The notes beneath the pieces were generated by a model, which did not search any database, had not been told where the DNA came from, and saw only the letters and a list, made by a program, of their open reading frames with translations. Below are positions 42,250 to 51,309 of a stretch of 64,000 bases of DNA, piece by piece. Both the position numbers and the translations under genes were made by a program. The first letter of the stretch is position 1, and each line of letters begins with the position of its first letter. Source of the DNA: UBA11524 sp963590165 (GTDB taxonomy: Bacteria > Bacillota > Clostridia > Christensenellales > Aristaeellaceae); NCBI GenBank assembly GCA_963590165.1, contig CAVANO010000011.1, positions 1 to 64,000 on the forward strand. The letters are read 5' to 3'.

Positions 42250-43412
42250 CGGTCAACGCTGATGACCGTCACGGCGGTGCTGATGGTTCGTCCGGTCGAG
42301 GGAAACTGCAGGTAAAACAGCCGTTTCAGGCGTTCCATGACGATGTTGCCTGCTTCGACATCCGCATTCGGCAGCAGCACGGCAATGGTGCTGTCGTTTG
42401 TGCGCGTGATGACGTCGCTCCGGCGCAGGTTCAGCAGCATGATTTTCACAAGCCCGTTCATCGAGGCATCATGGCGGACACTGCCGCGCTCAAGCTCCGT
42501 GAGCGTCAGCAGACCGAGCACTGCCTGACCGCCGCTGCGCTCCATGGAATGGCGCTGCATGCGGAAAAGCGCCTTGAACACGCGGCTGTCGCAGAGAATC
42601 GCGCGGCCGTTGTCCTCCTCGCTGAGCAGCTCCTCACGCAGGGCGGACACATCGTTCTCGACCGCCCGAACCGCCTGCTGCACGCGGATCCGGTAGTCGC
42701 GCATCTGCTCCTCCATTGCAAATTCGCTGATGCGCGAGGTCAGTTCTGCCTGCTGCGCGGCATCAGCCGTGCGTTCGGTGCTGTTGAGCCCTTCAATTAA
42801 CCGCTGCTGCAGCGCCTCATTCGTCGGGTCGGCATCAATCGCCTGACGCACCAGCGCGACATAGCGGTGCGCGTGACCCGTTTGCTTCAGAAACTGAAGC
42901 CGCGCGTCAATTGCCTGCAGGAACATCTGATGCAGCCGCTCGGCCTTGCCGTTCGTCCATGTCAGCCGGCGGTCTTCCTCCAGCAGCCGCCCCTGATAGA
43001 GCGACAGAATCTGTGTGATGACCTCGTCAGGCGGTGCAGGTGCATCGCTCTGCTGATATGGTGCAAGCAGCTGCTCGAACAGCAGCACATCCACCGTCAC
43101 GCTCGGCTCGCTGACCCAGCGGTAACCGCCGCGGATGGTTGTCAGGCAGTCCGACAGTTCCATTGAAATCGTTCGCAGAAGCGTCCGTTGCCGGCTGACG
43201 AGCGTCTTGAGCGCGGATTCGGGTCTTGCGGAGGCCTCCTCCGGCCAAAGCACGCGCATCAGCGTTTTGGCATCCGCCGTCTGATTCGGCGCGAGAATCA
43301 GGTATTCCATTAGCAGAATGCCCTTGGGGGAATGGGAAAGCTGCTCATCGACGGACACGCCGTCCTTTTCTACATGAAAGCTGCCAAAGAGATTGATTTT
43401 TACATGGCTCAT
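42228..43412 (-). CDS. BTAD-containing regulator with degenerate GGDEF-like C-terminus
   Basis: 394 residues in three parts. (1) An OmpR/SARP-type winged helix (1-95: INLFGSFHVEKDGVSV..., LMRVLWPEE, LKTLVSRQR, GGYRW). (2) A bacterial transcriptional activator (BTAD) helical-repeat domain (about 100-215). (3) A coiled segment and a domain laid out like a diguanylate cyclase (about 255-390): HSMERSGGQAVLGLLTL strand, LLNLRRSDVITRTNDSTIAVLLPNA, where the GGDEF signature is replaced by NDSTI. It cannot make c-di-GMP by that site but might bind a nucleotide. AAGGAGATA sets the start. Targets are unknown; no sugar operon is adjacent. Confidence 0.8.
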   Translation of the reverse strand: MSHVKINLFGSFHVEKDGVSVDEQLSHSPKGILLMEYLILAPNQTADAKTLMRVLWPEEASARPESALKTLVSRQRTLLRTISMELSDCLTTIRGGYRWVSEPSVTVDVLLFEQLLAPYQQSDAPAPPDEVITQILSLYQGRLLEEDRRLTWTNGKAERLHQMFLQAIDARLQFLKQTGHAHRYVALVRQAIDADPTNEALQQRLIEGLNSTERTADAAQQAELTSRISEFAMEEQMRDYRIRVQQAVRAVENDVSALREELLSEEDNGRAILCDSRVFKALFRMQRHSMERSGGQAVLGLLTLTELERGSVRHDASMNGLVKIMLLNLRRSDVITRTNDSTIAVLLPNADVEAGNIVMERLKRLFYLQFPSTGRTISTAVTVISVDRKREGQP

Positions 43413-43462
43413 GGGCGTATCTCCTTTTCAACAGTTACATCATAACAAAAATGATGCAAAAG

Positions 43463-44040
43463 TGCAAGACCCGAAGAGTTCTCACTTCCATCGTCGAGCT
43501 TTAGCAAACGAACAAGGGGGCTTTCCGGTCGCCCCCTTAAACCCCTTCGGTTTTGGCGGATTATAATAGAACGCATGCCAGAAGGGTTCTCACTTCCATC
43601 GTCGAGTTTTAGCAAACGAAGAAGGGGGCTTTCCGGTCGCCCCCTTAAACCCCTTCGGTTTTGGCGGATTATAGTAGAACGCATGCCAGAAGGGTTCTCA
43701 CTTCCATCGTCGAGTTTTAGCAAACGAAGAAGGGGGCTTTCCGGTCGCCCCCTTAAACCCCTTCGGTTTTGGCGGATTATAGTAGAACGCATGCCAGAAG
43801 GGTTCTCACTTCCATCGTCGAGTTTTAGCAAACGAAGAAGGGGGCTTTCCGGTCGCCCCCTTAAACCCCTTCGGTTTTGGCGGATTATAGTAGAACGCAT
43901 GCCAGAAGGGTTCTCACTTCCATCGTCGAGTTTTAGCAAACGAAGAAGGGGGCTTTCCGGTCGCCCCCTTAAACCCCTTCGGTTTTGGCGGATTATATGA
44001 TGGAACGCATGCCCGAAGGGGTTCGGGGGCGAGATGAAAG
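43463..44040. repeat. tandem array, 108-bp unit, five copies plus a partial
   Basis: Units begin at about 43463, 43571, 43679, 43787 and 43895 (period 108 bp; the last is 110) with a partial copy from 44005. Each contains GGGGGCTTTCCGGTCGCCCCC, CCCCTTCGG and CACTTCCATCGTCGAG...TTAGCAAACG. Copies 2-5 are almost identical, so expansion is recent. The array fills the gap between the BTAD regulator start and the rny terminator. Both strands are open because the unit is a multiple of three; there is no ribosome site or sensible protein. Confidence 0.93.
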
Positions 44041-44055
44041 CATCCGATTACAAAG

Positions 44056-44094
44056 AAAACCGGCAGGAACCGCCATGCAGCTCCTACCGGTTTT
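44056..44094 (-). terminator. terminator of rny
   Basis: Minus strand: AACCGGTAGGA / TCCTGCCGGTT stem followed by TTCTTT; 9 bp after the stop codon. Confidence 0.85.
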
Positions 44095-44102
44095 ATTCTG
44101 AT

Positions 44103-45716
44103 TTACTTGGCGTACTCCATCGACCGCGTTTCGCGGATGACGTTTACGCGGATCTGACCCGGATATTCCATTTCCTTCTCGATGCGCTTGGCGATTTCCT
44201 TGGCGAGAATCTTCGTGCCGTCGTCGGTCACGTCGTCGGGCTTCACCATGATGCGCACCTCGCGGCCGGACTGGATGGCGTAACACTTCTCGACGCCCGG
44301 GAAGGACATTGCGATTTCCTCCAGCTTCTCCAGACGCTTGATGTAGTTCTCCAGGCTCTCGCGGCGCGCGCCGGGACGGGCAGCGGAGATGGCGTCTGCC
44401 GCCTGCACGAGCACTGCCTCGACCGTCTGCGGTTCCACATCGTTGTGATGCGCCAGAATCGCGTGGATGACATCGGGGCTCTCGTGATACTTGCGTGCCA
44501 GTTCGCCGCCGAGGGTGACGTGTGTACCTTCTGCCTCGTGGTCAACCGCCTTGCCGATGTCGTGCAGCAGACCTGCGCGCTTGGCAAGCTGAACGTCAGC
44601 GCCGAGCTCTGCTGCCATCAGGCCGGCGAGATGGCTGACTTCGATGGAGTGCTGGAGCACATTCTGACCGTAGGAGGTGCGATACTTCAGGCGACCGAGC
44701 AGCTTGACGAGCTCGTGGTGGATGCCGTGCTGATTCGTCTCGAACACGGCAGCCTCGCCTGCCTCGCGAATCTGGTTTTCGACTTCCTTTTTTGCCTTGT
44801 CCACCATTTCCTCGATGCGGGCGGGATGGATGCGGCCATCGTTAATCAGACGCTCCACCGCGATGCGCGCGATTTCACGGCGAACCGGGTCGAATGCGGA
44901 CACGATGACGGCTTCAGGCGTATCGTCAATGATGATGTCAACGCCGGTCGCAGTCTCAAGGGCGCGGATGTTGCGGCCTTCGCGGCCGATGATGCGTCCC
45001 TTCATGTCGTCATTAGGCAGCGCGATGACGGATACCGTGCTCTCGGCGACGTGGTCGGATGCGCACTTCTGGATGGCAAGCGCGATGATGTTGCGCGCCT
45101 TCTTCTCGGCCTCTTCCTTCGCACGGGCTTCGATATCGCGCACGGAGGCGGCGGCATCGTGGAAGGCTTCCTTCTGTACGCGGTCAATGATGATTTGCTT
45201 GGCCTCGTCCTGCGTCATGGCGGCGATGCGTTCAAGCTCGGCTGTCTGCTTGTTGAAGAGCTGTTCCGCCTCGTCATGCAGGCGGTTCGTGTCCTCCTGA
45301 CGAAGTTCGATTTGCTCGGTGCGCTTCTTCAGGTCGTTCTCGCGGTCATCCAGGCTGTCGGAGCGCTTGTCCAGCGACGATTCACGCTGAAGCAGGCGGT
45401 TCTCCGTCCGCTGCACCTCTGCGCGGCGTTCGCGGACTTCATTCATCTCACGGGTACTTTCGGCGCGTTCGCGGTCAATCTCGTTCTTGGACTTGAGAAT
45501 CTCCGCCTTGGCTTCCTGCACTTTTTCCTTCTTGTAGTCGTCAGCCTTGCGCTTGTAGTCATCCGCCTTGCGGACGGCATCTTCGTAAAGCTGTGCGGCT
45601 GTCTTTTCGCTGCGATTAATTTTTTCCTCGATGAGGTTCTTCCGGTAGGTATAGCCTGCGAAGCCGCCTCCTGCCGCAGCAACGAGCAGAAGAAGAATCC
45701 ACACAATGGTCGGCAC
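44103..45716 (-). CDS. rny: ribonuclease Y
   Basis: 537 residues if started at the GTG with AAAGGGGG 9 nt upstream (an in-frame ATG 12 codons earlier overlaps that site). One N-terminal membrane helix (IVWILLLLVAAAGGGFAGY), a long charged coiled coil (about 25-200), a KH domain (MKGRIIGREGRNIRALE, about 205-265) and an HD phosphohydrolase domain with His385-Asp386 in LLHDIGKAVDHEAEGTH. It is the membrane-bound endonuclease that starts mRNA turnover in many Firmicutes. Upstream lies a terminator and a probable untranslated RNA; whether rny has its own promoter after that terminator is unclear. Confidence 0.95.
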   Translation of the reverse strand: MPTIVWILLLLVAAAGGGFAGYTYRKNLIEEKINRSEKTAAQLYEDAVRKADDYKRKADDYKKEKVQEAKAEILKSKNEIDRERAESTREMNEVRERRAEVQRTENRLLQRESSLDKRSDSLDDRENDLKKRTEQIELRQEDTNRLHDEAEQLFNKQTAELERIAAMTQDEAKQIIIDRVQKEAFHDAAASVRDIEARAKEEAEKKARNIIALAIQKCASDHVAESTVSVIALPNDDMKGRIIGREGRNIRALETATGVDIIIDDTPEAVIVSAFDPVRREIARIAVERLINDGRIHPARIEEMVDKAKKEVENQIREAGEAAVFETNQHGIHHELVKLLGRLKYRTSYGQNVLQHSIEVSHLAGLMAAELGADVQLAKRAGLLHDIGKAVDHEAEGTHVTLGGELARKYHESPDVIHAILAHHNDVEPQTVEAVLVQAADAISAARPGARRESLENYIKRLEKLEEIAMSFPGVEKCYAIQSGREVRIMVKPDDVTDDGTKILAKEIAKRIEKEMEYPGQIRVNVIRETRSMEYAK

Positions 45717-45786
45717 GATTGAAATCCCCCTTTCAAAGTGTTTTTCGTTCATATGTTCAGATTTTGCATCCATGCCCGGCTGACGC

Positions 45787-45821
45787 AAAAAAGCCGTACG
45801 GGACATGAAATCCCACACGGC
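45787..45821 (-). terminator. terminator at the end of the untranslated unit upstream of rny
   Basis: Minus strand: GCCGTGTGGGA-TTTCATG-TCCCGTACGGC followed by TTTTTT (45787-45792). It lies about 70 nt before the rny start codon. Confidence 0.85.
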
Positions 45822-46245
45822 CGGATGCTGTTCATTCGATATCAGACCCCGGTTTCCGTACCGCAGGGCATACTACGGCACAAAAAACAGCAGGGCAAAA
45901 ACCAGAATCAGTCATGCGCACCCCTGACCTCCGTCGAGGGCACACAAAAACAAGCGCAAGCATGCTGCGTGCATACGGACAGACAGCGCTGCCCTTTCAG
46001 CAGAGGCTGAAGGGGATCATCGCCGAATATAGGAAGCCTGCGGAATCGCTGTGCCGAAAAGGGACACAAGCTGACCGCGGGAAAACACGCTGCAGAAGCG
46101 GCATGAATACAAGGGTGACTGCTTAAAGAAACCGAACGTGGCACATTCGCACCGCAGAAAAAGCCGTGCAAGCCTGCCGCGGACGGGATTTTCAGGCTTT
46201 ATCGAAAACAGCATGGGCACATCTGCAGACGCGCCTCAGCCGGTC
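45787..46245 (-). ncRNA. candidate ~460-nt untranslated RNA (unknown class)
   Basis: A near-consensus promoter (TTGACA, 17 bp, TAAAAT) at one end and a strong terminator at the other bracket a 460-nt stretch with no ORF supported by a ribosome site. The RNA can form several local hairpins, for example CCCTTCAGC-CTCT-GCTGAAAGGG (plus coordinates near 45990-46015) and paired G+C blocks around 46040-46100. I looked for tmRNA, RNase P, SRP and cobalamin hallmarks and did not find them. It could be a stand-alone RNA or a long attenuated leader of rny. Confidence 0.55.
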
Positions 46246-46251
46246 ATGAAT

Positions 46252-46280
46252 ATTTTACAATTAAAGCGTGCTTCTGTCAA
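46252..46280 (-). promoter_or_regulatory. promoter of the untranslated RNA
   Basis: Minus strand: perfect TTGACA (46275-46280), 17-bp spacer, TAAAAT (46252-46257). Confidence 0.8.
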
Positions 46281-46379
46281 GGGAAAACGGACACGGTGCA
46301 GGAAATAATTCACGAAGAAAATGTTTTATGCCTTGTTGCGGATAAGCTGACGGAAAAAAGGAAAATTCCGCCGCATCAG

Positions 46380-46408
46380 TGGACAATCGCCGTGCATTCA
46401 GGTATAAT
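46380..46408 (+). promoter_or_regulatory. promoter of the cytoplasmic GH2 gene
   Basis: TGGACA, 17-bp spacer, perfect TATAAT. Confidence 0.8.
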
Positions 46409-46447
46409 CAAGATAAGAAGTTCTCCGCGAAAGGAAGGACGTTTCAT

Positions 46448-49400
46448 ATGAGGCAAATCAAAAAAGAGCAATTCGATGTTTCGTGGCTGCAGAATCCGGA
46501 AATTTTCAGCGTCAATGAGATGCCGGACTGCTCGGATCATGCATTTTACGCCAGCGAGGAGGAAGCGGCGCAGGGTATTTCGTCGCTGGAGAAGAGCCTG
46601 GACGGCACATGGCGCGCGCATTTCGCCATGACGCCTGAGGAGGCGCCGGATACGCTGCTCAAGAGCGGCGCACTCGACAGCACATTGCGGACGATTGATG
46701 TCCCCTGCGAATTTCAGCTTGCCGCGCCGGACTGGGATCCGCCGCAGTATGTCAACGTGCAGTATCCGTGGGACGGGCACGAAGCGCTCCGCCCGCCGGA
46801 AGTCAGCAAGACATATAACCCGACCGTCACGTGCGTCAAGACGTTCTCGCTGTCGCTGCCGCAGGCGACAAGCCGCACGGTGCTGCATCTCGGCGGCGTA
46901 GAGGCGGCAGTGCTCGTGTATGTGAACGGGCATGAGGTCGGCTATGCGGAGGGCAGTTTCGTGCCGCACCGCTTTGAAATTACGCCCTTCATCCATGCCG
47001 GCGAAAACCGCCTCGTGCTGCGCGTTTTCAAGCGCTGCTCCGGCAGCTGGCTGGAGGATCAGGATTTCTGGCGCTACAGCGGCATTCACCGCAGCGTGAC
47101 CTTGCATTTCTATCCCGAAACGCACCTGTGCGACCTGCGCGTCCGTACGCCGCTGAAGGATCATTACACCCGCGCGGCGATTGATGTCCGCATGCGCGTA
47201 ACCGGCGCTTCGCTGGGCAAGGCATCGCTCCGCCTGACGCAGAAGGACGGCACGGTCATCTGGCAGGCAGAGAAGCCCATGACAACGCTCGAAACGCACA
47301 TCTCGGCGGATGTCCCAGGCGTCAGGCTGTGGAGCGCCGAAGAGCCGAACCTCTACCAGCTCACCGTCACCCTGACGAACGCGCACGGCGTTGTCACCGA
47401 AGTCTGCCGGACAGCTGTCGGCTTCAGGCAGTTCGAGATGATTGACAAAATCATGTGCCTGAACGGCAAGCGCATCGTGTTCCACGGCGTCAACCGCCAT
47501 GAATTCAACTGCGATCAGGGACGCGTGATGACGCACGAGCTGCTTCTGCGCGACATTCACGACATCAAGAGCCTGAATATCAATGCCGTCCGCACATGCC
47601 ATTATCCGAATGTGCCGGAATTTTACCGCCTGTGCGATGAATACGGCCTGTACGTGATTGACGAGACCGATTTGGAGACGCACGGCACGCATGCCCCGAT
47701 GCATGACTATGTCCTTCCGGACGACAAGCCTGAATGGCGCGAGGCGGTCATGCGCCGCGGTCGGGCGATGCTGGAACGCGACAAGAATCATCCGTGCATC
47801 CTGCTGTGGTCATGCGGCAACGAAAGCTGGGGCGGCAAGACGCTCTATGAGCTCAGCCAGTATTTCCGCCGGGAAGATCCGACACGCCTTGTGCATTACG
47901 AGGGCGTGACGGCTGACCCGCGCTATCCCGACACGACGGATGTGCATTCCAACATGTACCGTCCGGCTGCGTCCATCGAGGAATATCTGCAGAATAATCC
48001 CGACAAGCCTTTCATCAACTGTGAATACACCCACGCCATGGGCAACAGCTGCGGCGGCATGAGCCTGTACACCGCGCTGGAGGACAAGTACCCGATGTAT
48101 CAGGGAGGCTTCATCTGGGACTATGTCGACCAGGGACTGCGTGTGAAGAACCCGAACGGCAAGACGCGGTATGCCTACGGCGGCGATTTCGGCGACCGCC
48201 CGACGGACTGGCAGTTCATCGGCAACGGCATCGTGCTGGCGGATCGCTCGCTGACCGGCAAGAGCCAGGAAGTTCGCTACCTGTTCCGCGATGTGTTCCT
48301 TGATGTGGACAAGACCGGTGTGACCGTGACGAACCGGAAGAATTTCGCCGTGCTGACCGGCTTTGACATCTGCTGGACGCTGGAGTGCGACCGCACGCCG
48401 CTGTGCGCAGGCGAAACGCTGCTGCCGGACATTGAGCCCGGCAAGTCGCTGCACATGGAGCTGCCGTTCGGCGAGATTCCCGACGGGCAGGTCGTCGCGA
48501 CATGCTTCCTCGTGCTGCGCGAACAGCAGGGTATCCTCGAGGCAGGCACCGTGCTCAGCCACGGTCAGGCGATTTGGGGCGAAACGTTACGTCCAATCAA
48601 GCCGGACAACGGTCCAAAGCCGGTTCTGGGCGACTGCAACGTCGGCTTCCATGGCGAATCGCTCGGCGCGATGTGCACCTATCAGGGTTATCACGGCGGT
48701 TTGTCCTCCTTCCGCGACAGCGTCCTCCGCGAGATGATGCTCGCCGCGCCGATGCTCAGCCTGTTCCGTGCGCCGAACGACAACGACCGCAGCAACGGCA
48801 ATATGCTCCGTCAGGGCGTGTATCACCTGCTCAGCCGCTACAGCGACAGCGGACGCGCCGAAATCGATCAGCAGGACGGCAGGACAACCGTCAGCTATCA
48901 CTATAAGACGCCCATGCTGCCTGATTTTGCCGTGACGGTGCGTTACACCTTCCGCGCGCAGGATGAGATGGAGGTCACGGTTGAGTGGCCGGGCATCGCG
49001 AATCAGCCTGATCTGCCGGCGCTTGGGCTGTCCTTCCAGCTGAATCCGCGCTACAACCGCGTGCGCTGCTACGGCTACGGGCCGATGGAGAACTATATCG
49101 ACCGCCGCGAGGGTGCATATCTTGGCTGGCACAGCTGGAATGCCGCCGATGGCATGACGCGCTACCTGCGCCCGCAGGAGAGCGGCAACCGCACGGGCGT
49201 GCAGGTCATTGCCGTCACGGACGCGGACGGTCACGGCGTGCAGGTCGAAGGCGACAATCTGGAGGTCAGCGTGCTGCCGTATCTGCCGGAGGAAATTGCC
49301 GCCGCCGCACATCCGGACGACCTCGGCGAACCCGTCAAGACGGTGTTGGATGTCGCTATGTTCCGCATGGGTATCGCCGGCGATGACAGCTGGGGTGCAC

Positions 49401-49471
49401 CCGTGCTGCCGCAGTTCTGCTACCCGTCGGATAAGGCGTACTCGTTCACCTTCCGGATGAAGGCAATGTGA
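46448..49471 (+). CDS. lacZ: cytoplasmic GH2 beta-galactosidase (LacZ type)
   Basis: 1007 residues, close to E. coli LacZ (1024), with no signal peptide. It shows the LacZ order and motifs: GSWLEDQDFWRYSGIHR, GVNRHEFNCDQGRVM, acid/base Glu459 in CGNES, nucleophile Glu526 in NCEYTHAMGNS, GGFIWDYVDQGL, and GYGPMENYIDR of the small-chain domain. It should hydrolyse imported lactose-like beta-galactosides. AAGGAAGGA sets the start; an in-frame ATG-free extension upstream crosses the promoter. It is a single-gene unit, and an isomerase gene follows from its own promoter. Confidence 0.93.
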   Translation: MRQIKKEQFDVSWLQNPEIFSVNEMPDCSDHAFYASEEEAAQGISSLEKSLDGTWRAHFAMTPEEAPDTLLKSGALDSTLRTIDVPCEFQLAAPDWDPPQYVNVQYPWDGHEALRPPEVSKTYNPTVTCVKTFSLSLPQATSRTVLHLGGVEAAVLVYVNGHEVGYAEGSFVPHRFEITPFIHAGENRLVLRVFKRCSGSWLEDQDFWRYSGIHRSVTLHFYPETHLCDLRVRTPLKDHYTRAAIDVRMRVTGASLGKASLRLTQKDGTVIWQAEKPMTTLETHISADVPGVRLWSAEEPNLYQLTVTLTNAHGVVTEVCRTAVGFRQFEMIDKIMCLNGKRIVFHGVNRHEFNCDQGRVMTHELLLRDIHDIKSLNINAVRTCHYPNVPEFYRLCDEYGLYVIDETDLETHGTHAPMHDYVLPDDKPEWREAVMRRGRAMLERDKNHPCILLWSCGNESWGGKTLYELSQYFRREDPTRLVHYEGVTADPRYPDTTDVHSNMYRPAASIEEYLQNNPDKPFINCEYTHAMGNSCGGMSLYTALEDKYPMYQGGFIWDYVDQGLRVKNPNGKTRYAYGGDFGDRPTDWQFIGNGIVLADRSLTGKSQEVRYLFRDVFLDVDKTGVTVTNRKNFAVLTGFDICWTLECDRTPLCAGETLLPDIEPGKSLHMELPFGEIPDGQVVATCFLVLREQQGILEAGTVLSHGQAIWGETLRPIKPDNGPKPVLGDCNVGFHGESLGAMCTYQGYHGGLSSFRDSVLREMMLAAPMLSLFRAPNDNDRSNGNMLRQGVYHLLSRYSDSGRAEIDQQDGRTTVSYHYKTPMLPDFAVTVRYTFRAQDEMEVTVEWPGIANQPDLPALGLSFQLNPRYNRVRCYGYGPMENYIDRREGAYLGWHSWNAADGMTRYLRPQESGNRTGVQVIAVTDADGHGVQVEGDNLEVSVLPYLPEEIAAAAHPDDLGEPVKTVLDVAMFRMGIAGDDSWGAPVLPQFCYPSDKAYSFTFRMKAM

Positions 49472-49677
49472 GCAAGAGAGGCAAAATGCCTGCCTTTGCG
49501 ATGCACAGGGATAATCGACGGTTTCATACACAGCAGGCAATAAGCGTCTGCCTGACGAAGACAATCCGCATAATCGGGTCAATGAAGTCCATGCCGGAAT
49601 GACGAATTGCCTGCCACGTTAGGGGCAATCTGTGCATAAATCATCTATTTTTGAGCATGATTTGCATTCCTGATGCC

Positions 49678-49706
49678 TTGACGAACGTTCATGAAAGCGC
49701 TATACT
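49678..49706 (+). promoter_or_regulatory. promoter of the isomerase gene
   Basis: TTGACG, 17-bp spacer, TATACT. Confidence 0.8.
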
Positions 49707-49754
49707 ACGCATAGGAGGCATCCTGAATCAGTCATTATTGAGGAGGTTTTTCTG

Positions 49755-51239
49755 ATGCAGAATATTCCTGTGGTAAAGCTGGGTCTGGTTGCGGTCTCTC
49801 GTGACTGCTTCCCGATTGAACTGAGCGAAAAGCGCCGCGCCGCAATTGCGGAGAAGTGCGGACAGAAGAAGCTCGACATCGTCGAAATCAAGACGACCGT
49901 CGAGAATGAGCTGGATATGCTCAAGGCTGTGGAAGAGCTCAAGGCGAACGAGTGCAACGCGGCTGTCGTGTTCCTCGGCAACTTTGGTCCTGAAACGCCT
50001 GAAACCCTCATCGCCAAGAACTTCGACGGCCCCTGCATGTTTATCGCGGCGGCTGAAGGCGACGGCGACATGATCAACGGCCGCGGCGATGCATACTGCG
50101 GCATGCTGAACTGCTCCTATAACCTCGGCATGCGCCACCTGAAGGGCTATATTCCGGAGTACCCGATCGGTACCGCGGATGAGCTGGCGGACAAGATTGC
50201 CGAATTCATCCCGATTGCACGCGCTATCATCGGCGTGAAGAACCTGAAGATTATCACCTTCGGTCCGCGTCCTCAGGATTTCTTCGCCTGCAACGCCCCG
50301 ATTAAGGGTCTTTATGAGCTGGGCGTGGAAATCGAGGAGAACTCCGAACTTGACCTGCTTGTTTCCTATAAGGAGCATGCCGGCGACGCCCGCATCCCTG
50401 CTGTCTGCGAGGACATGGCAAAGGAAATGGGCGAAGGCAAGTATTATCCTGAGCTCTGCGAGCGCATGGCGCAGTTTGAGCTGACGCTGCTGGACTGGGC
50501 AGAGGCGCACAAGGGTGCACGCAAGTATGTCGTGTTCGCCGATAAGTGCTGGCCTGCCTTCCCGTCTCAGTTCGGCTTTGAGCCCTGCTATGTCAACTCC
50601 CGTCTGGCGTCCCGCGGCATTCCGGTCGCCTGCGAGGTGGATATCTACGGCGCACTGAGCGAGTACATCGGCGCTTGCGTGACCGGCGATGCCGTCACCC
50701 TGCTGGATATCAACAACTCCGTCCCGCAGTACATCTACGATGAAGACATCAAGGGCAAGTTTGACTACGCCCTGACCGATACCTTCATGGGCTTCCACTG
50801 CGGCAACACGCCTTCCTGCAAGATGTGCGACAACCGCGCGGTCAAGTACCAGCTGATTCAGCATCGTCTGCTGGAGCCTGCCGGCAGCGAGCCTGACTTC
50901 ACCCGCGGCACCCTCGAAGGCGACATTGCTGCGAGCCCCATCACCTTCTACCGCCTGCAGTGCGATTCCGAAGGCGTTGTCCGCTCCTACATCGCTGAGG
51001 GCGAGGTGCTGCCTGTCGCGACGCGTTCCTTCGGCGGCATCGGCGTGTTCGCCATCAAGGAAATGGGTCGCTTCTACCGCCATGTGCTGGTGCAGAAGCG
51101 CTATCCGCATCACGGCGCGGTCGCATTCGACCACTGCGCGAAGCTCCTCTACGAGGTGTTCAAGTACCTCGGCGTGCAGGATATCGCGTGGAATCAGCCG
51201 AAGTCCCTGCCGTATCCCACGGAAAATCCCTGGGCTTAA
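49755..51239 (+). CDS. L-fucose/L-arabinose isomerase family protein
   Basis: 494 residues of the FucI/AraA fold. The metal-binding residues fit FucI: Glu294 in CEVDIYG and Asp318 in LLDINN are 24 apart, the same spacing as in E. coli FucI, and His452/His453 lies in PHHGAVAFDH. It should interconvert an aldose and a ketose (fucose, arabinose or related) with Mn2+. GAGGAGG is 7-8 nt upstream. Codon use is strongly biased to AAC/ATC/CTG/AAG, suggesting high expression. No kinase or aldolase gene is adjacent, so the sugar is not settled. Confidence 0.85.
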   Translation: MQNIPVVKLGLVAVSRDCFPIELSEKRRAAIAEKCGQKKLDIVEIKTTVENELDMLKAVEELKANECNAAVVFLGNFGPETPETLIAKNFDGPCMFIAAAEGDGDMINGRGDAYCGMLNCSYNLGMRHLKGYIPEYPIGTADELADKIAEFIPIARAIIGVKNLKIITFGPRPQDFFACNAPIKGLYELGVEIEENSELDLLVSYKEHAGDARIPAVCEDMAKEMGEGKYYPELCERMAQFELTLLDWAEAHKGARKYVVFADKCWPAFPSQFGFEPCYVNSRLASRGIPVACEVDIYGALSEYIGACVTGDAVTLLDINNSVPQYIYDEDIKGKFDYALTDTFMGFHCGNTPSCKMCDNRAVKYQLIQHRLLEPAGSEPDFTRGTLEGDIAASPITFYRLQCDSEGVVRSYIAEGEVLPVATRSFGGIGVFAIKEMGRFYRHVLVQKRYPHHGAVAFDHCAKLLYEVFKYLGVQDIAWNQPKSLPYPTENPWA

Positions 51240-51260
51240 TTGACCAGGCATCGACCACTC

Positions 51261-51299
51261 AAAAAAAAGGCAGTCTGCTGTGTGCAGGCTGCCTCTTTT
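51261..51299. terminator. bidirectional terminator
   Basis: AAAAAAAA-GGCAGTCTGC-TGTGT-GCAGGCTGCC-TCTTTT between convergent genes. Confidence 0.88.
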
Positions 51300-51309
51300 A
51301 TGTGTCTGA

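Noticed and set aside
43409..44000. Frames reading through the 108-bp array on both strands (also 34044-34553 and 30612-31319 in the other arrays)
   Set aside because: They exist only because the unit length is a multiple of three; no ribosome site, no known domain, and both strands are equally open.
30520..44040. CRISPR array
   Set aside because: Units are 108-135 bp and contiguous, with no unique spacers and no cas genes.
46017..46220. 67-codon frame in the untranslated unit upstream of rny
   Set aside because: No ribosome site before its ATG, no recognisable domain, and it ends without relation to the terminator.
45787..46245. tmRNA, RNase P RNA or SRP RNA
   Set aside because: The tRNA-like ends and tag frame of tmRNA, the GAGGAAAGUCC-type RNase P core and the SRP GGAAG/AGCA motif were not found by eye.
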